A stretch of 64,000 nt of DNA. It comes from Jiella marina. GTDB taxonomy: Bacteria; Pseudomonadota; Alphaproteobacteria; Rhizobiales; Rhizobiaceae. The stretch covers positions 124,001 to 188,000 of the forward strand of contig NZ_JAKQZG010000010.1 in NCBI RefSeq assembly GCF_024359545.1. The letters run 5' to 3'. Under the pieces are notes generated by a model. It was given only the letters and a program-made list of their open reading frames with translations. It was not told where the DNA came from and made no database searches. Made by a program: the position numbers and the translations under genes. Every line of letters starts with the position of its first letter. Within the stretch, counting starts at the first letter, position 1. Of this stretch, positions 22,073 to 30,470 are shown piece after piece.

Positions 22073-22477
22073 ATGATCCTGCCCACTGGTGCCGTCGTTG
22101 CCGTTGCGGATGGCACGACCCTGAAGCTCTATCACAACAGGGCGGCCGAGCCCCATATCGAACTCGTCCCCCATGACGATCCGGAGATTGCCGCGAAGAA
22201 CCCGGGATCGGGCACGCGCCATCGCGACAGCTCGGCCAATCCGGATGTCCACCGGGGTGAGGAAGACAAGTTCGCTGCGGGAACCGCCGACTATCTGAAC
22301 CGGATGGTGACCGACGGAAAGATCGACCAGCTGTTCCTGATCGCGGATCCCCGGACGCTGGGCGAACTGCGCCGGCATTTCCACCCGAAGCTTCGCGAAA
22401 AGCTCGTCGGCGAATTGCACAAGGACCTTGTCGCCCATCCGGTCGAGGATATCGTGAAGGCGATCCACCACGCCTGA
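22073..22477 (+). CDS. Host attachment protein family (PF10116-like)
   Basis: A 134-residue cytoplasmic protein with the order typical of the family: VVAVADGTTLKLYHN near the start, a central charged linker, then LFLIADPRTLGELRRHF and a C-terminal LVAHPVEDIVKAI. The family is named after a plant-attachment mutant, but its fold suggests an RNase-H-like or eRF1-like module and its biochemistry is unknown. The ATG at 22073 starts the conserved region. A FNR/FixK-type box precedes it. Confidence 0.85.
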   Translation: MILPTGAVVAVADGTTLKLYHNRAAEPHIELVPHDDPEIAAKNPGSGTRHRDSSANPDVHRGEEDKFAAGTADYLNRMVTDGKIDQLFLIADPRTLGELRRHFHPKLREKLVGELHKDLVAHPVEDIVKAIHHA

Positions 22478-22523
22478 GCGAGGGGATCGTCAATTCCTGC
22501 GGTGAAGCTTGCTGGAGAATGCC

Positions 22524-22835
22524 ATGTTCCGCCTCGGCCTCGCGTTGACTGTCAGCCTCTTGGCGTTCGGCCCCGCTCAGGGGCAGCCCAAGGGCGTTCC
22601 TGCCGAAGGCAAGCGCATCGCCGAGCGCTGGTGCGCCACCTGCCATATCGTCTCGCCGGAACAGGAGAGCGGGAACGCCGACGTCATGACCTTCATGGCC
22701 ATCGCCAGGAAGAATGCCGACGATCTCGGATCGCTGGCGACCTTCCTGGTCGATCCCCATCCGGTGATGGCCGATACCAGCCTGACCCAGCGCGAGATCG
22801 CCGATCTCGTCGCCTATATCGGCAGCCTGCAGTGA
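22524..22835 (+). CDS. Small periplasmic c-type cytochrome
   Basis: A 103-residue protein with a signal peptide (cleavage likely after GPAQG or nearby) and one heme-binding motif CATCH around residue 40. Methionines at HPVMAD and VMTFMAI are candidate axial ligands. It should carry electrons in the periplasm, perhaps to a terminal oxidase. It lies 46 bp after the host-attachment gene, probably in the same transcript, and converges on the universal stress protein. Confidence 0.88.
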   Translation: MFRLGLALTVSLLAFGPAQGQPKGVPAEGKRIAERWCATCHIVSPEQESGNADVMTFMAIARKNADDLGSLATFLVDPHPVMADTSLTQREIADLVAYIGSLQ

Positions 22836-22894
22836 CCCGGGGCGTCCGCTCGGAGGCGTGACCCGCAGCCTTATCGCATTTCAGCAACGCCTCG

Positions 22895-22923
22895 GCCCGG
22901 GTGGCTTCCGAAGCCACCCGGGC
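22895..22923. terminator. Strong bidirectional hairpin between cytochrome c and usp
   Basis: GCCCGGGTGGCTT and AAGCCACCCGGGC form a 13-bp perfect stem with a 3-nt loop, placed exactly between two convergent genes. No T-run follows on either strand, but the stem is very stable and probably insulates the two transcripts. Confidence 0.6.
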
Positions 22924-22929
22924 GAGCGC

Positions 22930-23763
22930 TCAGCGCGCGATGAACAGGGGCAGGGGCGGTTTTTCGATCATCGAGCGGGTGACGCCGCCGAAGAACCGTT
23001 CGCGCAGTCGGGAATGGCCATAGGCCCCCATGACGATCATCTCCGCCGAAACGTCATAGGCATGGTCGCGGATCACGTCAGCCACCGGCTTGCCCGAGCT
23101 TGGCAGACGATCGACCGTCACCTTGGCGCCGTGACGCGCCAGATAGGCGGCGACATCGGCGCCGGGCTCCGGGCCGGCCCCGGCCGTGGTCGTCTGCGGA
23201 TCCACCAGCACGACGCGCACCTCGTCCGCCCCGCCAAGGATTTCCGCCGCCTCGTAGACGGCGCGAGAGGCCTCCGGCGTGGACGACCAGGCGACGACGA
23301 TCCGGCGCGGCCGAAGCGTGGCTTGCGCTCCCTCTGGCAGGAGCAGGACAGGGCGGCGGCTGTCGAAGAGCGCGCCTTCGAGGACGACTTCGGCGATATA
23401 GCGGTCCGAAGCGAGTTCCGGACCGACGAGGACGAGATCGGCGTAGCGAGCCCTGCGTCCCACGGCCTGCGCGATCATCGCGTGCTCGTGATGGGCGGTG
23501 TCGACGTCGGCCGAAACATCGGCCTTGGCGAGGCGCGCTTCGACGCGTTCCATGCGCTCGCGCAACTGCCGCACCTGCTCGCGCTGCTCTTCGAGCCAGT
23601 AGTCGGAACCGACGGCAGCTTCGCCGAGCGGCGGCGGCTGGGTGATCGCGGCGAGGAGGACGGAAAGATGCGCCTTTTCCGCCTCGCAAAGGGATTGGGC
23701 CAGGGTGAGATCGGCGTCGGATTGCTCGAGGCCGGTCACGCTGAGGATGGTCTTGAAGCGCAT
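22930..23763 (-). CDS. Tandem universal stress protein
   Basis: A 277-residue protein made of two UspA-like domains. The C-terminal one ends with the ATP-binding pattern MGAYGHSRLRERFFGGVT. The N-terminal one (VGPELASDRYIAEVVLEG) looks degenerate. Tandem Usps often bind ATP and modulate stress or dormancy responses. It diverges from the second phasin and has its own FNR/FixK-type promoter. Confidence 0.9.
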   Translation of the reverse strand: MRFKTILSVTGLEQSDADLTLAQSLCEAEKAHLSVLLAAITQPPPLGEAAVGSDYWLEEQREQVRQLRERMERVEARLAKADVSADVDTAHHEHAMIAQAVGRRARYADLVLVGPELASDRYIAEVVLEGALFDSRRPVLLLPEGAQATLRPRRIVVAWSSTPEASRAVYEAAEILGGADEVRVVLVDPQTTTAGAGPEPGADVAAYLARHGAKVTVDRLPSSGKPVADVIRDHAYDVSAEMIVMGAYGHSRLRERFFGGVTRSMIEKPPLPLFIAR

Positions 23764-23813
23764 GGGGTGTCTCCGTCGCGCCGGCGGAACGATTCCGCCG
23801 CTGCCGAGCGGAG

Positions 23814-23853
23814 GTTAGACCCGGCGCTCTGCCGAAGTGTTGCGCTAGATCAA
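23814..23853 (-). promoter_or_regulatory. FNR/FixK-type promoter of the universal stress gene
   Basis: The box TTGCGCTAGATCAA is at 23840-23853. On the minus strand a TCTAAC -10 (23814-23819) lies 30 bp from the box centre, giving a start near 23805 and a leader of about 42 nt. This is class II spacing. Confidence 0.68.
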
Positions 23854-23920
23854 ATCCGCCACCCGGGTTTCGCCGGGCGGCATCGCCGCCGACCGACAGC
23901 ATCGTAAGCCAAGAGAAGAT

Positions 23921-23934
23921 TTGATTTTCGTCAA
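23921..23934 (+). promoter_or_regulatory. FNR/FixK-type box upstream of the second phasin
   Basis: TTGATTTTCGTCAA fits the FixK/FNR consensus and is centred 115 bp before the phasin start. It is the second of two boxes in this divergent region, 81 bp from the usp box. A possible -10, GATACA, lies near 23965, slightly farther than ideal. Confidence 0.68.
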
Positions 23935-24042
23935 CGCAGGCACGAGCGCACGGACGCATCCTTGGATACAGGGCGAACCGCTTGCCGTGAGGGCCGGACT
24001 CGTCTGTCGCAGCCCCATGATCCGAGAACAGGGAGAGCAGCA

Positions 24043-24432
24043 ATGGCCGAGGAAAATACCTCGTTTTTCGGTGCGAACGGTCTTGAGAGCGTCACCGCGG
24101 ACAGTCGGCATCGGCTCGCTGGGCTGATCCACATGAATGCCGGTTTCATCGAAGCGGCCGCCCGTTGCGGCACGGAGTGGGCCGACTTCACCCGCAGGCG
24201 ACTGGAACGCGACATGGAGATGTCGCGGAAGCTGGCCGCCTGCCGGGACGTGCCGGAAGCCATCGACGTCTTTCAGAAATTCTATCAGACGGCTTTTTCC
24301 GACTATTCTTCCGAGTTCGGGACATTCTGGAAGAACAGTGCGGACATCGCTTCCGACGCGATGAGCCGGGTGGTTCGCGAAACGGGTGCCATGGCGAACC
24401 GAGAGGGTCCCAAGACGGGTAAATCCTCCTGA
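24043..24432 (+). CDS. Phasin family protein
   Basis: A 129-residue, helix-rich cytoplasmic protein with the phasin pattern: ECGTEW-like helix (CGTEWADFTRRRLERDMEM), a short break at CRDVPEAIDVFQKFYQTAF, and a final amphipathic helix. Phasins coat polyhydroxyalkanoate granules, and some act as general chaperones. The ATG at 24043 follows GGGAGAG. It is controlled from a divergent region shared with the universal stress gene. Confidence 0.82.
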   Translation: MAEENTSFFGANGLESVTADSRHRLAGLIHMNAGFIEAAARCGTEWADFTRRRLERDMEMSRKLAACRDVPEAIDVFQKFYQTAFSDYSSEFGTFWKNSADIASDAMSRVVRETGAMANREGPKTGKSS

Positions 24433-24542
24433 GCAACGACTGCGAGGCCCGTCCGCTGGCCTCGAACCATTGATGTCGGGACGCAGGCGTCGGGATCCTT
24501 GCGGGTCCCCGCCGCGTGTTCCGGCTCGCGAACGGCAATGGG

Positions 24543-24559
24543 TTTAGAATTATTCTAGT
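24543..24559 (+). promoter_or_regulatory. Possible Irr-type iron control element upstream of the P1B ATPase
   Basis: TTTAGAA-TTA-TTCTAGT is an AT-rich interrupted palindrome in otherwise GC-rich DNA. It resembles the TTTAGAA/TTCTAAA half-sites of the rhizobial iron control element bound by Irr, with two mismatches on the right. It lies about 61 bp before the ATPase start. The assignment rests on sequence resemblance only. Confidence 0.45.
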
Positions 24560-24619
24560 CTGTATGGCGTGTTGCGGCTATGGTTGTTCGCCCCAAGGTC
24601 TGGTGGAGCGCCGCGAGCC

Positions 24620-26947
24620 ATGCCGCAAAAAACCGATGAACGAGCCGCACCGGTCTGGCGAGAGGTCGCGGAGCGGGCGTTTCTTCCTGTCCTCTGCATT
24701 CTGGTGGCGATCGGGGGGTTCGGCTGGCTGACCGAGCGGCCCGATCTTGCCGCCGGCGCATGGGCGGTGGCGACAGCTGCCGCCCTGATCGTTCTTGCAG
24801 CCGACATGGTGCGCAGCCTCCGGCGCGGAGATTTCGGCCTCGACGTCATTGCCGCGCTCGCGATGATCGGTGCGCTCTGGCTGGGCGAGTATTTCGCCGG
24901 GGCCGTCATCGCACTGATGTTTTCCGGTGGTCAGGCACTGGAGGCCTATGCCGAGCGGCGGGCGAAGGGCGAACTGACGGCGCTGCTGGCCCGTATGCCC
25001 CGCAAGGCGATGCGCCATGGCGAAACGGGCCTCGAAGAGATCCCGGTCGACGATGTCGAGGCCGGCGATCTGATCCTTGTGCGACAGGGCGAAGTCGTTC
25101 CCGTCGACGGCACGGTATCGGGCGGCGCCGCGACGCTGGACGAATCGGCCCTGACCGGGGAATCGGTTCCCGTCCGCCATTCGGCGGGCGATGAAATCAT
25201 GAGCGGCACGCTCAACGCCGGCGATCCTTTCGATCTCAGGGCATCGAACAAGGCTGCGGCCAGTACCTATGCCGGCATTGTTCGCCTGGTCGAGGAGGCG
25301 CAGGCGGGAAAGGCGCCGAGCACGCGGCTCGCTGCCCGTTTCGCTCTCGCTTTTCTGGCGGTCACGCTCGTCATGGCCGGCGCGGCCTGGTTCCTGTCCG
25401 GCGATCCCACCCGTGCGCTGGCCGTTCTCGTGGTCGCGACGCCATGCCCCCTCATCCTCGCCGTGCCGGTCGCGATCATTGCCGGCGTCTCCCGTACGGC
25501 CCGACAGGGCGTCCTCGTCAAAGGTGGCGGCGTTCTGGAGGCGCTGGCGGGCGTGAAGACGGTGATCTTCGACAAGACAGGCACGGTCACCGACGGCCGG
25601 GCGCGGCTCGTGGATCAGATCGCCCGCCCGGATCTCGACCCCGCGGAGGTCCTGCACCTCGCCGCCTCCCTCGACCAGACCTCGCCCCATGTCCTCGCAA
25701 AGGCCCTGGCGGAGGCGGCGCGCGATCGCGGGCTGACGCTCGCGACTCCTGCCGAAGTTCGGGAAACGCCGGGCGACGGGATCGAAGGAGTGGTGGACGG
25801 GCGTTCCATAATCGTTGGCGGCTGGCGGTATGTGGCCGGCACGCTCACGGGCGAGGACGAGTTCGGACAAGAACTCGCCGGCTGGTCCCGCCGACCGGGT
25901 ACGGTATCGGTCGTGGTCGCACTCGACGGAAAGCTCGCCGGCGCCTTCCTGTTTGCCGACGAGGTGCGGCCGGAGGCGGGAACCGTGCTGAGGCATCTGC
26001 GGGGCGGGGGTGTCGAGCGGATCGTGCTCGCGACCGGCGACCGGGCCGACGTGGCCGACGAGATCGCCGCGTTTCTCGGTGTCGATCGCGTCGTCGCCGG
26101 CATGACGCCGCAGGGAAAGATCGAGCTCGTCGAGGAAGAACGCGCGAACGGCCCGGTCATGATGGTCGGCGACGGGGTGAACGACGCGCCGGCGCTCGCG
26201 GCCGCCGAAGTGGGCGTCGCCATGGGCGCGCGGGGGGCGGCGGCTTCCGCCGAAGCCGCCGACGTGGTGCTTCTTGCCGACCGCCTGGACCGGCTGGCGG
26301 GCGCGATCATCGTCGCCAGGCGTTCGCGACGGATCGCGCTTCAGAGCGTCATGGTGGGGCTCGGCCTCTCCTTCGCCGCGATGGTCGCAGCCGCCTTCGG
26401 CTATCTGACGCCGGTCGAGGGCGCACTGCTTCAGGAAGTGATCGACGTGTTCGCGATCCTCAACGCCTTGCGGGCGCTGGGTGTGCCCATCGGCGAGCTT
26501 CTTTCGGGACAGGGGCTCGCGCCGGCGGATGTCGCCAAGCTCGAGGGCGAGCACCGCGAACTCGAGGAAGTGCTCGATGCGATCGGCACGCTTGCCGCGC
26601 GCGTTCGGTATCTGGAGGCGCCGGAACTGCGCCGCGAACTCGACGCCCTCGATCGTTTGTTGAACGAGCGCCTGCTTCCCCATGAAATGGCCGACGACCG
26701 CGAGATCTATCGCCGACTGCGTTCCGGCCCAGGCATGATCGACGCACTGGCCGGCATGAGCCGCGGCCATATGGAGATCCGCCGCATGATCCAGACCTTG
26801 CGGGGACTGGGCACGGGGCTGGAAGCCCGCGAGCCAACCGAGGCGGAGCGCTATGCGATCGAGCGTCACCTGCACGGGCTCCTGGCGATCACGCGGCTGC
26901 ACTTCGCGCAGGAAGACGAGATCTATCGCGCCCTCGAGGCGGCCTGA
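24620..26947 (+). CDS. P1B-type metal ATPase with C-terminal hemerythrin domain (P1B-5/Nia-like)
   Basis: A 775-residue metal-exporting ATPase with no N-terminal HMA domain. About eight membrane segments are visible. The metal site is TPCP (residues 274-277) in the segment before the phosphorylation site DKTGT (D near 318), with QEVIDVFAILNALR in the last membrane segment; this combination marks the P1B-5 group. Residues about 645-775 form a hemerythrin-like four-helix bundle with His/Glu ligands (HRELEEV, LPHEMADD, GHMEIRRM, HFAQEDEIY). The rhizobial relative Nia responds to nickel and iron. The start at 24620 avoids overlap with the iron-box region. Confidence 0.9.
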   Translation: MPQKTDERAAPVWREVAERAFLPVLCILVAIGGFGWLTERPDLAAGAWAVATAAALIVLAADMVRSLRRGDFGLDVIAALAMIGALWLGEYFAGAVIALMFSGGQALEAYAERRAKGELTALLARMPRKAMRHGETGLEEIPVDDVEAGDLILVRQGEVVPVDGTVSGGAATLDESALTGESVPVRHSAGDEIMSGTLNAGDPFDLRASNKAAASTYAGIVRLVEEAQAGKAPSTRLAARFALAFLAVTLVMAGAAWFLSGDPTRALAVLVVATPCPLILAVPVAIIAGVSRTARQGVLVKGGGVLEALAGVKTVIFDKTGTVTDGRARLVDQIARPDLDPAEVLHLAASLDQTSPHVLAKALAEAARDRGLTLATPAEVRETPGDGIEGVVDGRSIIVGGWRYVAGTLTGEDEFGQELAGWSRRPGTVSVVVALDGKLAGAFLFADEVRPEAGTVLRHLRGGGVERIVLATGDRADVADEIAAFLGVDRVVAGMTPQGKIELVEEERANGPVMMVGDGVNDAPALAAAEVGVAMGARGAAASAEAADVVLLADRLDRLAGAIIVARRSRRIALQSVMVGLGLSFAAMVAAAFGYLTPVEGALLQEVIDVFAILNALRALGVPIGELLSGQGLAPADVAKLEGEHRELEEVLDAIGTLAARVRYLEAPELRRELDALDRLLNERLLPHEMADDREIYRRLRSGPGMIDALAGMSRGHMEIRRMIQTLRGLGTGLEAREPTEAERYAIERHLHGLLAITRLHFAQEDEIYRALEAA

Positions 26948-26961
26948 CGGCGGGTTATTTG

Positions 26962-28005
26962 TCAACGGCGTGTGTGCGACAGCGCGGCCACGTCGGACGC
27001 CTCGATCCACCCATCCGGCGAAAGCGCCTTCGTGATCAGCCCGTATTTGGTCTGCGTGACTTTGAGCTCGCGGTACCAGTGGACGAGATCGCCCCAGGGA
27101 TTGTTGATCTGGGCGAGGCCCGAGATGAACGCGACGATCGTTCCGACCTCGATCGCCCCGATGACGGCATAGTAGCCGCCCACGGCCAGGATCGCGGCGA
27201 CCCCGACATGGTGCATCAGGTTCATCAGGAAGTTCATCGAGTATTTGAGCTTGAAGATCCCCATGTTGATCTGAAAAACCGTCGCGATTTCCGCCCCGAG
27301 CGCTTTCGTCGCGCCTGATAGCGGTTCGGCGATGATGTCGGAACTGAGTGCACGCAGCGTCGCAATCCGTTTCCCGACCCGGCGGTTGATCGCGCTTTGC
27401 ATCAACGGCACGAAGACGAACTGTGGGGACAGGACAAGCAGGGCCACCAGCGCCATGAGCGGTTCGAGATAGGCCAGATAGGCGAAGGTCGAGACGAGGA
27501 TGCCGCCCTTCAGGATCGGCTCCGAAAGACTGACGCCGACAAAATTGCCGATCGGTTCGACCTCGCTGAGGACCAGCGAGACCTCCACGCCCGGGGCGAT
27601 ATGCCGGTTCTTGGGCAAGGCGAGATGCCCGACACGGTCGAGGATGGCGCTCCGCAGCCAGCGGACCGCGTTCTCGCTGACCCGTCCGCGATAGACGTTC
27701 ATGCCGAGCTTCAGAAGACCCAGCGCGATGGCTGTTCCCGCGTAGATCGCGGCGAGGCGGAAGATGGCCTCGAGGTTTCCGCCCTGCGTTGCCTGATTGA
27801 CGATCCGTCGCTGCAATTCGAGCGGTGCCAGATTCACCAGAAAGACGCCGGCCGAAAGGATGACGAGCCAGACCTGCTCGGAGACGCCGCAGCGCCAGAT
27901 CGTGCCGGACAGGGTCGGTGGAAGCGGTCGTTTGCCGCAATCGTCCGGCCGGCTATCAGGCGAACCGCCCTGCGGGATGTCCGTGTCGAGCTTCGTTATC
28001 GTCAT
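26962..28005 (-). CDS. Orphan ABC exporter transmembrane domain protein
   Basis: A 347-residue protein with the six-helix ABC exporter membrane fold (ABC_membrane type): helices around SEQVWLVILSAGVFLVNLAP, IFRLAAIYAGTAIALGLLKL and further on. The sequence ends shortly after the last helix and carries no Walker A, signature or Walker B, and no ATPase gene adjoins it. Either it borrows an ATPase encoded elsewhere or it has another role. It converges on the P1B ATPase 14 bp away and diverges from the HWE kinase. Confidence 0.75.
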   Translation of the reverse strand: MTITKLDTDIPQGGSPDSRPDDCGKRPLPPTLSGTIWRCGVSEQVWLVILSAGVFLVNLAPLELQRRIVNQATQGGNLEAIFRLAAIYAGTAIALGLLKLGMNVYRGRVSENAVRWLRSAILDRVGHLALPKNRHIAPGVEVSLVLSEVEPIGNFVGVSLSEPILKGGILVSTFAYLAYLEPLMALVALLVLSPQFVFVPLMQSAINRRVGKRIATLRALSSDIIAEPLSGATKALGAEIATVFQINMGIFKLKYSMNFLMNLMHHVGVAAILAVGGYYAVIGAIEVGTIVAFISGLAQINNPWGDLVHWYRELKVTQTKYGLITKALSPDGWIEASDVAALSHTRR

Positions 28006-28185
28006 GGCTGAGCCTTCGAGCCCGCTGCTGAGCGCCGTTGGCCTCACGTGCCGCGTTTGACCGCCGGCGCCATGCGGTCCGTGGGTCCTTCCGATCGAAG
28101 AGCTGCTCGGGCATGGCGGACGGAGCCGGGCGATCCGCCTCCTTCGTCGAGCCCGTCACCAAAGCCCGGAGATCGCCGACTTGCC

Positions 28186-28226
28186 TTGACGAATATCAAA
28201 GCGAACGGGCGACGGCAGCGCAGAAT
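28186..28226 (+). promoter_or_regulatory. FNR/FixK-type class II promoter of the HWE kinase
   Basis: The box TTGACGAATATCAA (28186-28199) is followed by a CAGAAT -10 (28221-28226) at class II distance. The transcription start would be near 28234, which decides the start of the gene that follows. The box may also serve the divergent ABC protein, whose start is 187 bp away. Confidence 0.68.
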
Positions 28227-28321
28227 TCGCGATGAATCAAAAGCTTTCCGCCTGCAGCGATCGGGCCAAGGTCAAAGCGTGGCGGAACTTGTACGACAGA
28301 CAAGAAAAGGGCGGCAAGCCA

Positions 28322-29755
28322 ATGGCGGAGTGGGAGACGGGCGTCCCGATCGATCGAGAGAAGAAGGTATGCCGGCAAGCGGCCATGGCGCCCGATCTTC
28401 TGGATATCATCGGCGACGGCGTCGTCAGCACGGACCAATCTGGCCGCATCCTGATCTTCAATCGCGCCGCCGAAGAGATCTTCGGCTTTGCCGCAGAGGA
28501 GGTGCTGGGTCGGCCTGTCGAGGTCTTGATGCCGGATCGCTTTCACGCAGGGCATATCCGGCATGTCCGCACGCTGGCATCGTCCGCCTCCTTCGCAACC
28601 CGCCTGATGGGCCATCGCCGCAGCGTCATGGGACGCCGTCGCAATGGCGAGGAGTTTCCCCTGGAGGCGACGCTTTCCCGATCTGTCCTCGATGGCGCGC
28701 CGATCCTGACGGTCGTCATTCGCGACGTCACCGAACGTCGCCGCCAGGAAGCCGAGCTTGCCGCCAGTCGTCAGGTCCTTGCCGATGCCGAACGGCGGCT
28801 GCGGCTGGCCCTCGAAGCCGGCTCGATGGGGGTCTGGGAATGGCACAGGGCCACCGACAGGCTCGACGCCGATCCGCTTGCGCGCCGCCTGTGGGGGCTG
28901 CCGGAGACGGGTCCGCTTCGCCGCGCCGACCTGGACCATGGTAGCGCCGCCGGACTGGGCACGGCTGTCGATCGCGTGGCAGAGGAGGGCGGCGAAACCG
29001 AACTGGAATTGCAGACCACCCAGGCAGACGGCTCGCGTCGCTGGGTTCTGATCAAGGGCGCGGTGTTCACGCCGGATACCGCCGACGCAGCGACGATCGT
29101 CGGCGTCACCTTCGACGTGACCGAACGCGCAACCGCGGAGGAGCAGCGCCGGCTGATCATCGGCGAACTGGACCACCGCATGAAGAATCTGCTTGCGATG
29201 ATCAATGCGATCATCGCGATGAGCGGCAGCCAGGGCATGTCGTTGCCGGATTACAAGCGCGCCCTGCTGGCTCGGATGGGTGCCCTCTCGCAGACCCACA
29301 ATCTGCTGGTCGCGGGCCACTGGACCGGGACGACGCTTCAGGATCTCATCGCAGGCGAGATGGGGGCCTACGGTTATCCGGAGGGTGATCGGGTCGTCGT
29401 TTCGGGGCCGGATGTCCCGCTTGGCCCGGGCTTGGGGCTCGCCATGGGCCTGGCGCTGCATGAGCTTGCGACGAACGCCGCCAAATATGGCGCCTTGAGC
29501 GCGAGCGGCGGGCGCGTGACGATGGACTGGTCGCTGCGGGCCGGGCGGGGAGAAACCCGGCTGGCCTTCGAATGGCGCGAGAGTGGCGGGCCACCCGTCG
29601 AGCCGCCCACCCGGCGCGGCTTCGGCAGCGTCCTGATCGAGCGGATGATGCGGCTGCGCGGCGCCGAAGTCGCCATCGACTACGCACCGGAAGGGCTCTG
29701 CTGCCGGATCGATCTACCCGTGGGAGACGTCGGCGTCAGATCGGGCGAGACTTGA
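28322..29755 (+). CDS. PAS-domain HWE-family sensor histidine kinase
   Basis: A 477-residue soluble kinase. A first PAS domain (DIIGDGVVSTDQSGRILIFN) and a second PAS/PAC region ending TFDVTERA precede the HWE kinase core: phospho-acceptor LDHRMKNLLAMI, N-box HELATNAAKYG and the W-x-E motif EWRESGG. No response regulator adjoins it. An in-frame ATG at 28232 exists, but the predicted transcription start falls at about 28234, so the ATG at 28322 is preferred; this is an inference. The PAS type resembles FixL-like oxygen or redox sensors, but heme binding is not evident. Confidence 0.85.
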   Translation: MAEWETGVPIDREKKVCRQAAMAPDLLDIIGDGVVSTDQSGRILIFNRAAEEIFGFAAEEVLGRPVEVLMPDRFHAGHIRHVRTLASSASFATRLMGHRRSVMGRRRNGEEFPLEATLSRSVLDGAPILTVVIRDVTERRRQEAELAASRQVLADAERRLRLALEAGSMGVWEWHRATDRLDADPLARRLWGLPETGPLRRADLDHGSAAGLGTAVDRVAEEGGETELELQTTQADGSRRWVLIKGAVFTPDTADAATIVGVTFDVTERATAEEQRRLIIGELDHRMKNLLAMINAIIAMSGSQGMSLPDYKRALLARMGALSQTHNLLVAGHWTGTTLQDLIAGEMGAYGYPEGDRVVVSGPDVPLGPGLGLAMGLALHELATNAAKYGALSASGGRVTMDWSLRAGRGETRLAFEWRESGGPPVEPPTRRGFGSVLIERMMRLRGAEVAIDYAPEGLCCRIDLPVGDVGVRSGET

Positions 29756-29868
29756 TGGCCGCGCTGGGCGCCTCGTCCTCGATAGCGCTGCTCCGGTTTG
29801 CCCGTGAGAGGGCGAGGGCTGACGGCCACCTACCATTCGTTGCGTGAGCCAGCGGATGGCGCCTGTCC

Positions 29869-30303
29869 TCAGAAGTGCTCGCCGATCCGGAAGGGGCCGT
29901 GCCGGGTCGAGGCGGCGACGAGATAGGCGGTGGACCATCCGATCAGGATGAAACCGCCGATGCCTTCCAGAGCCCCGAGGAGTCGCCATTCGGGCGAAAG
30001 CACAAGGTCGCCATAGCCGAGCGTCGAGAAGGTCGTGGTCGAGAAATACAGGGCCTCTTCCAGGTTTCCATGCGCCCCGATCGCGACATAGACGATCGCC
30101 CAGAGCCAGACTTCCAGCGTGTGGGCCCCGAAAAGGCCCAGCACCGTCACCAGCATGGCGATCGTCTGGCCGAAGCCGTGCCTCTGCAGGCGCAACCACC
30201 GGATCAGGTTTCGCATGACCCTTGTGAGAAGGATCAGGCTGATCGTGTGGATCAGCACGGTGAGCGAGATCACGATGGTGCCGAGGCCGAGATTGAGGGC
30301 CAT
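29869..30303 (-). CDS. Two-helix potassium channel family protein
   Basis: A 144-residue membrane protein with an N-terminal segment, a further helix near VLGLFGAHTLEVWLWAIVY, the pore with selectivity filter STLGYGD, and a last helix. This is the Ion_trans_2 layout with no cytoplasmic regulatory domain. GYGD is the potassium filter. It stands alone; its 167-bp upstream gap holds no recognisable operator. Confidence 0.87.
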   Translation of the reverse strand: MALNLGLGTIVISLTVLIHTISLILLTRVMRNLIRWLRLQRHGFGQTIAMLVTVLGLFGAHTLEVWLWAIVYVAIGAHGNLEEALYFSTTTFSTLGYGDLVLSPEWRLLGALEGIGGFILIGWSTAYLVAASTRHGPFRIGEHF

Positions 30304-30470
30304 GCGCCTTTCCCCTGCTACGCCGACTCGGCCGCCGATCCTATGCGGTCGCGTCGATTCGGGACATGGCCTCTTCGCGGCCGGGCTCCTCCCGCTTTAT
30401 CGAAGGGTTGACCGGGCCACGGAAGCCCGGTCCCAAACCACCGCCCAACCGACAATCTTTTCGCGGCAGC

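Noticed and set aside
24578-27940. A 1120-codon minus-strand frame overlapping the P1B ATPase and ABC gene
   Set aside because: No domain is visible, and it overlaps two supported genes.
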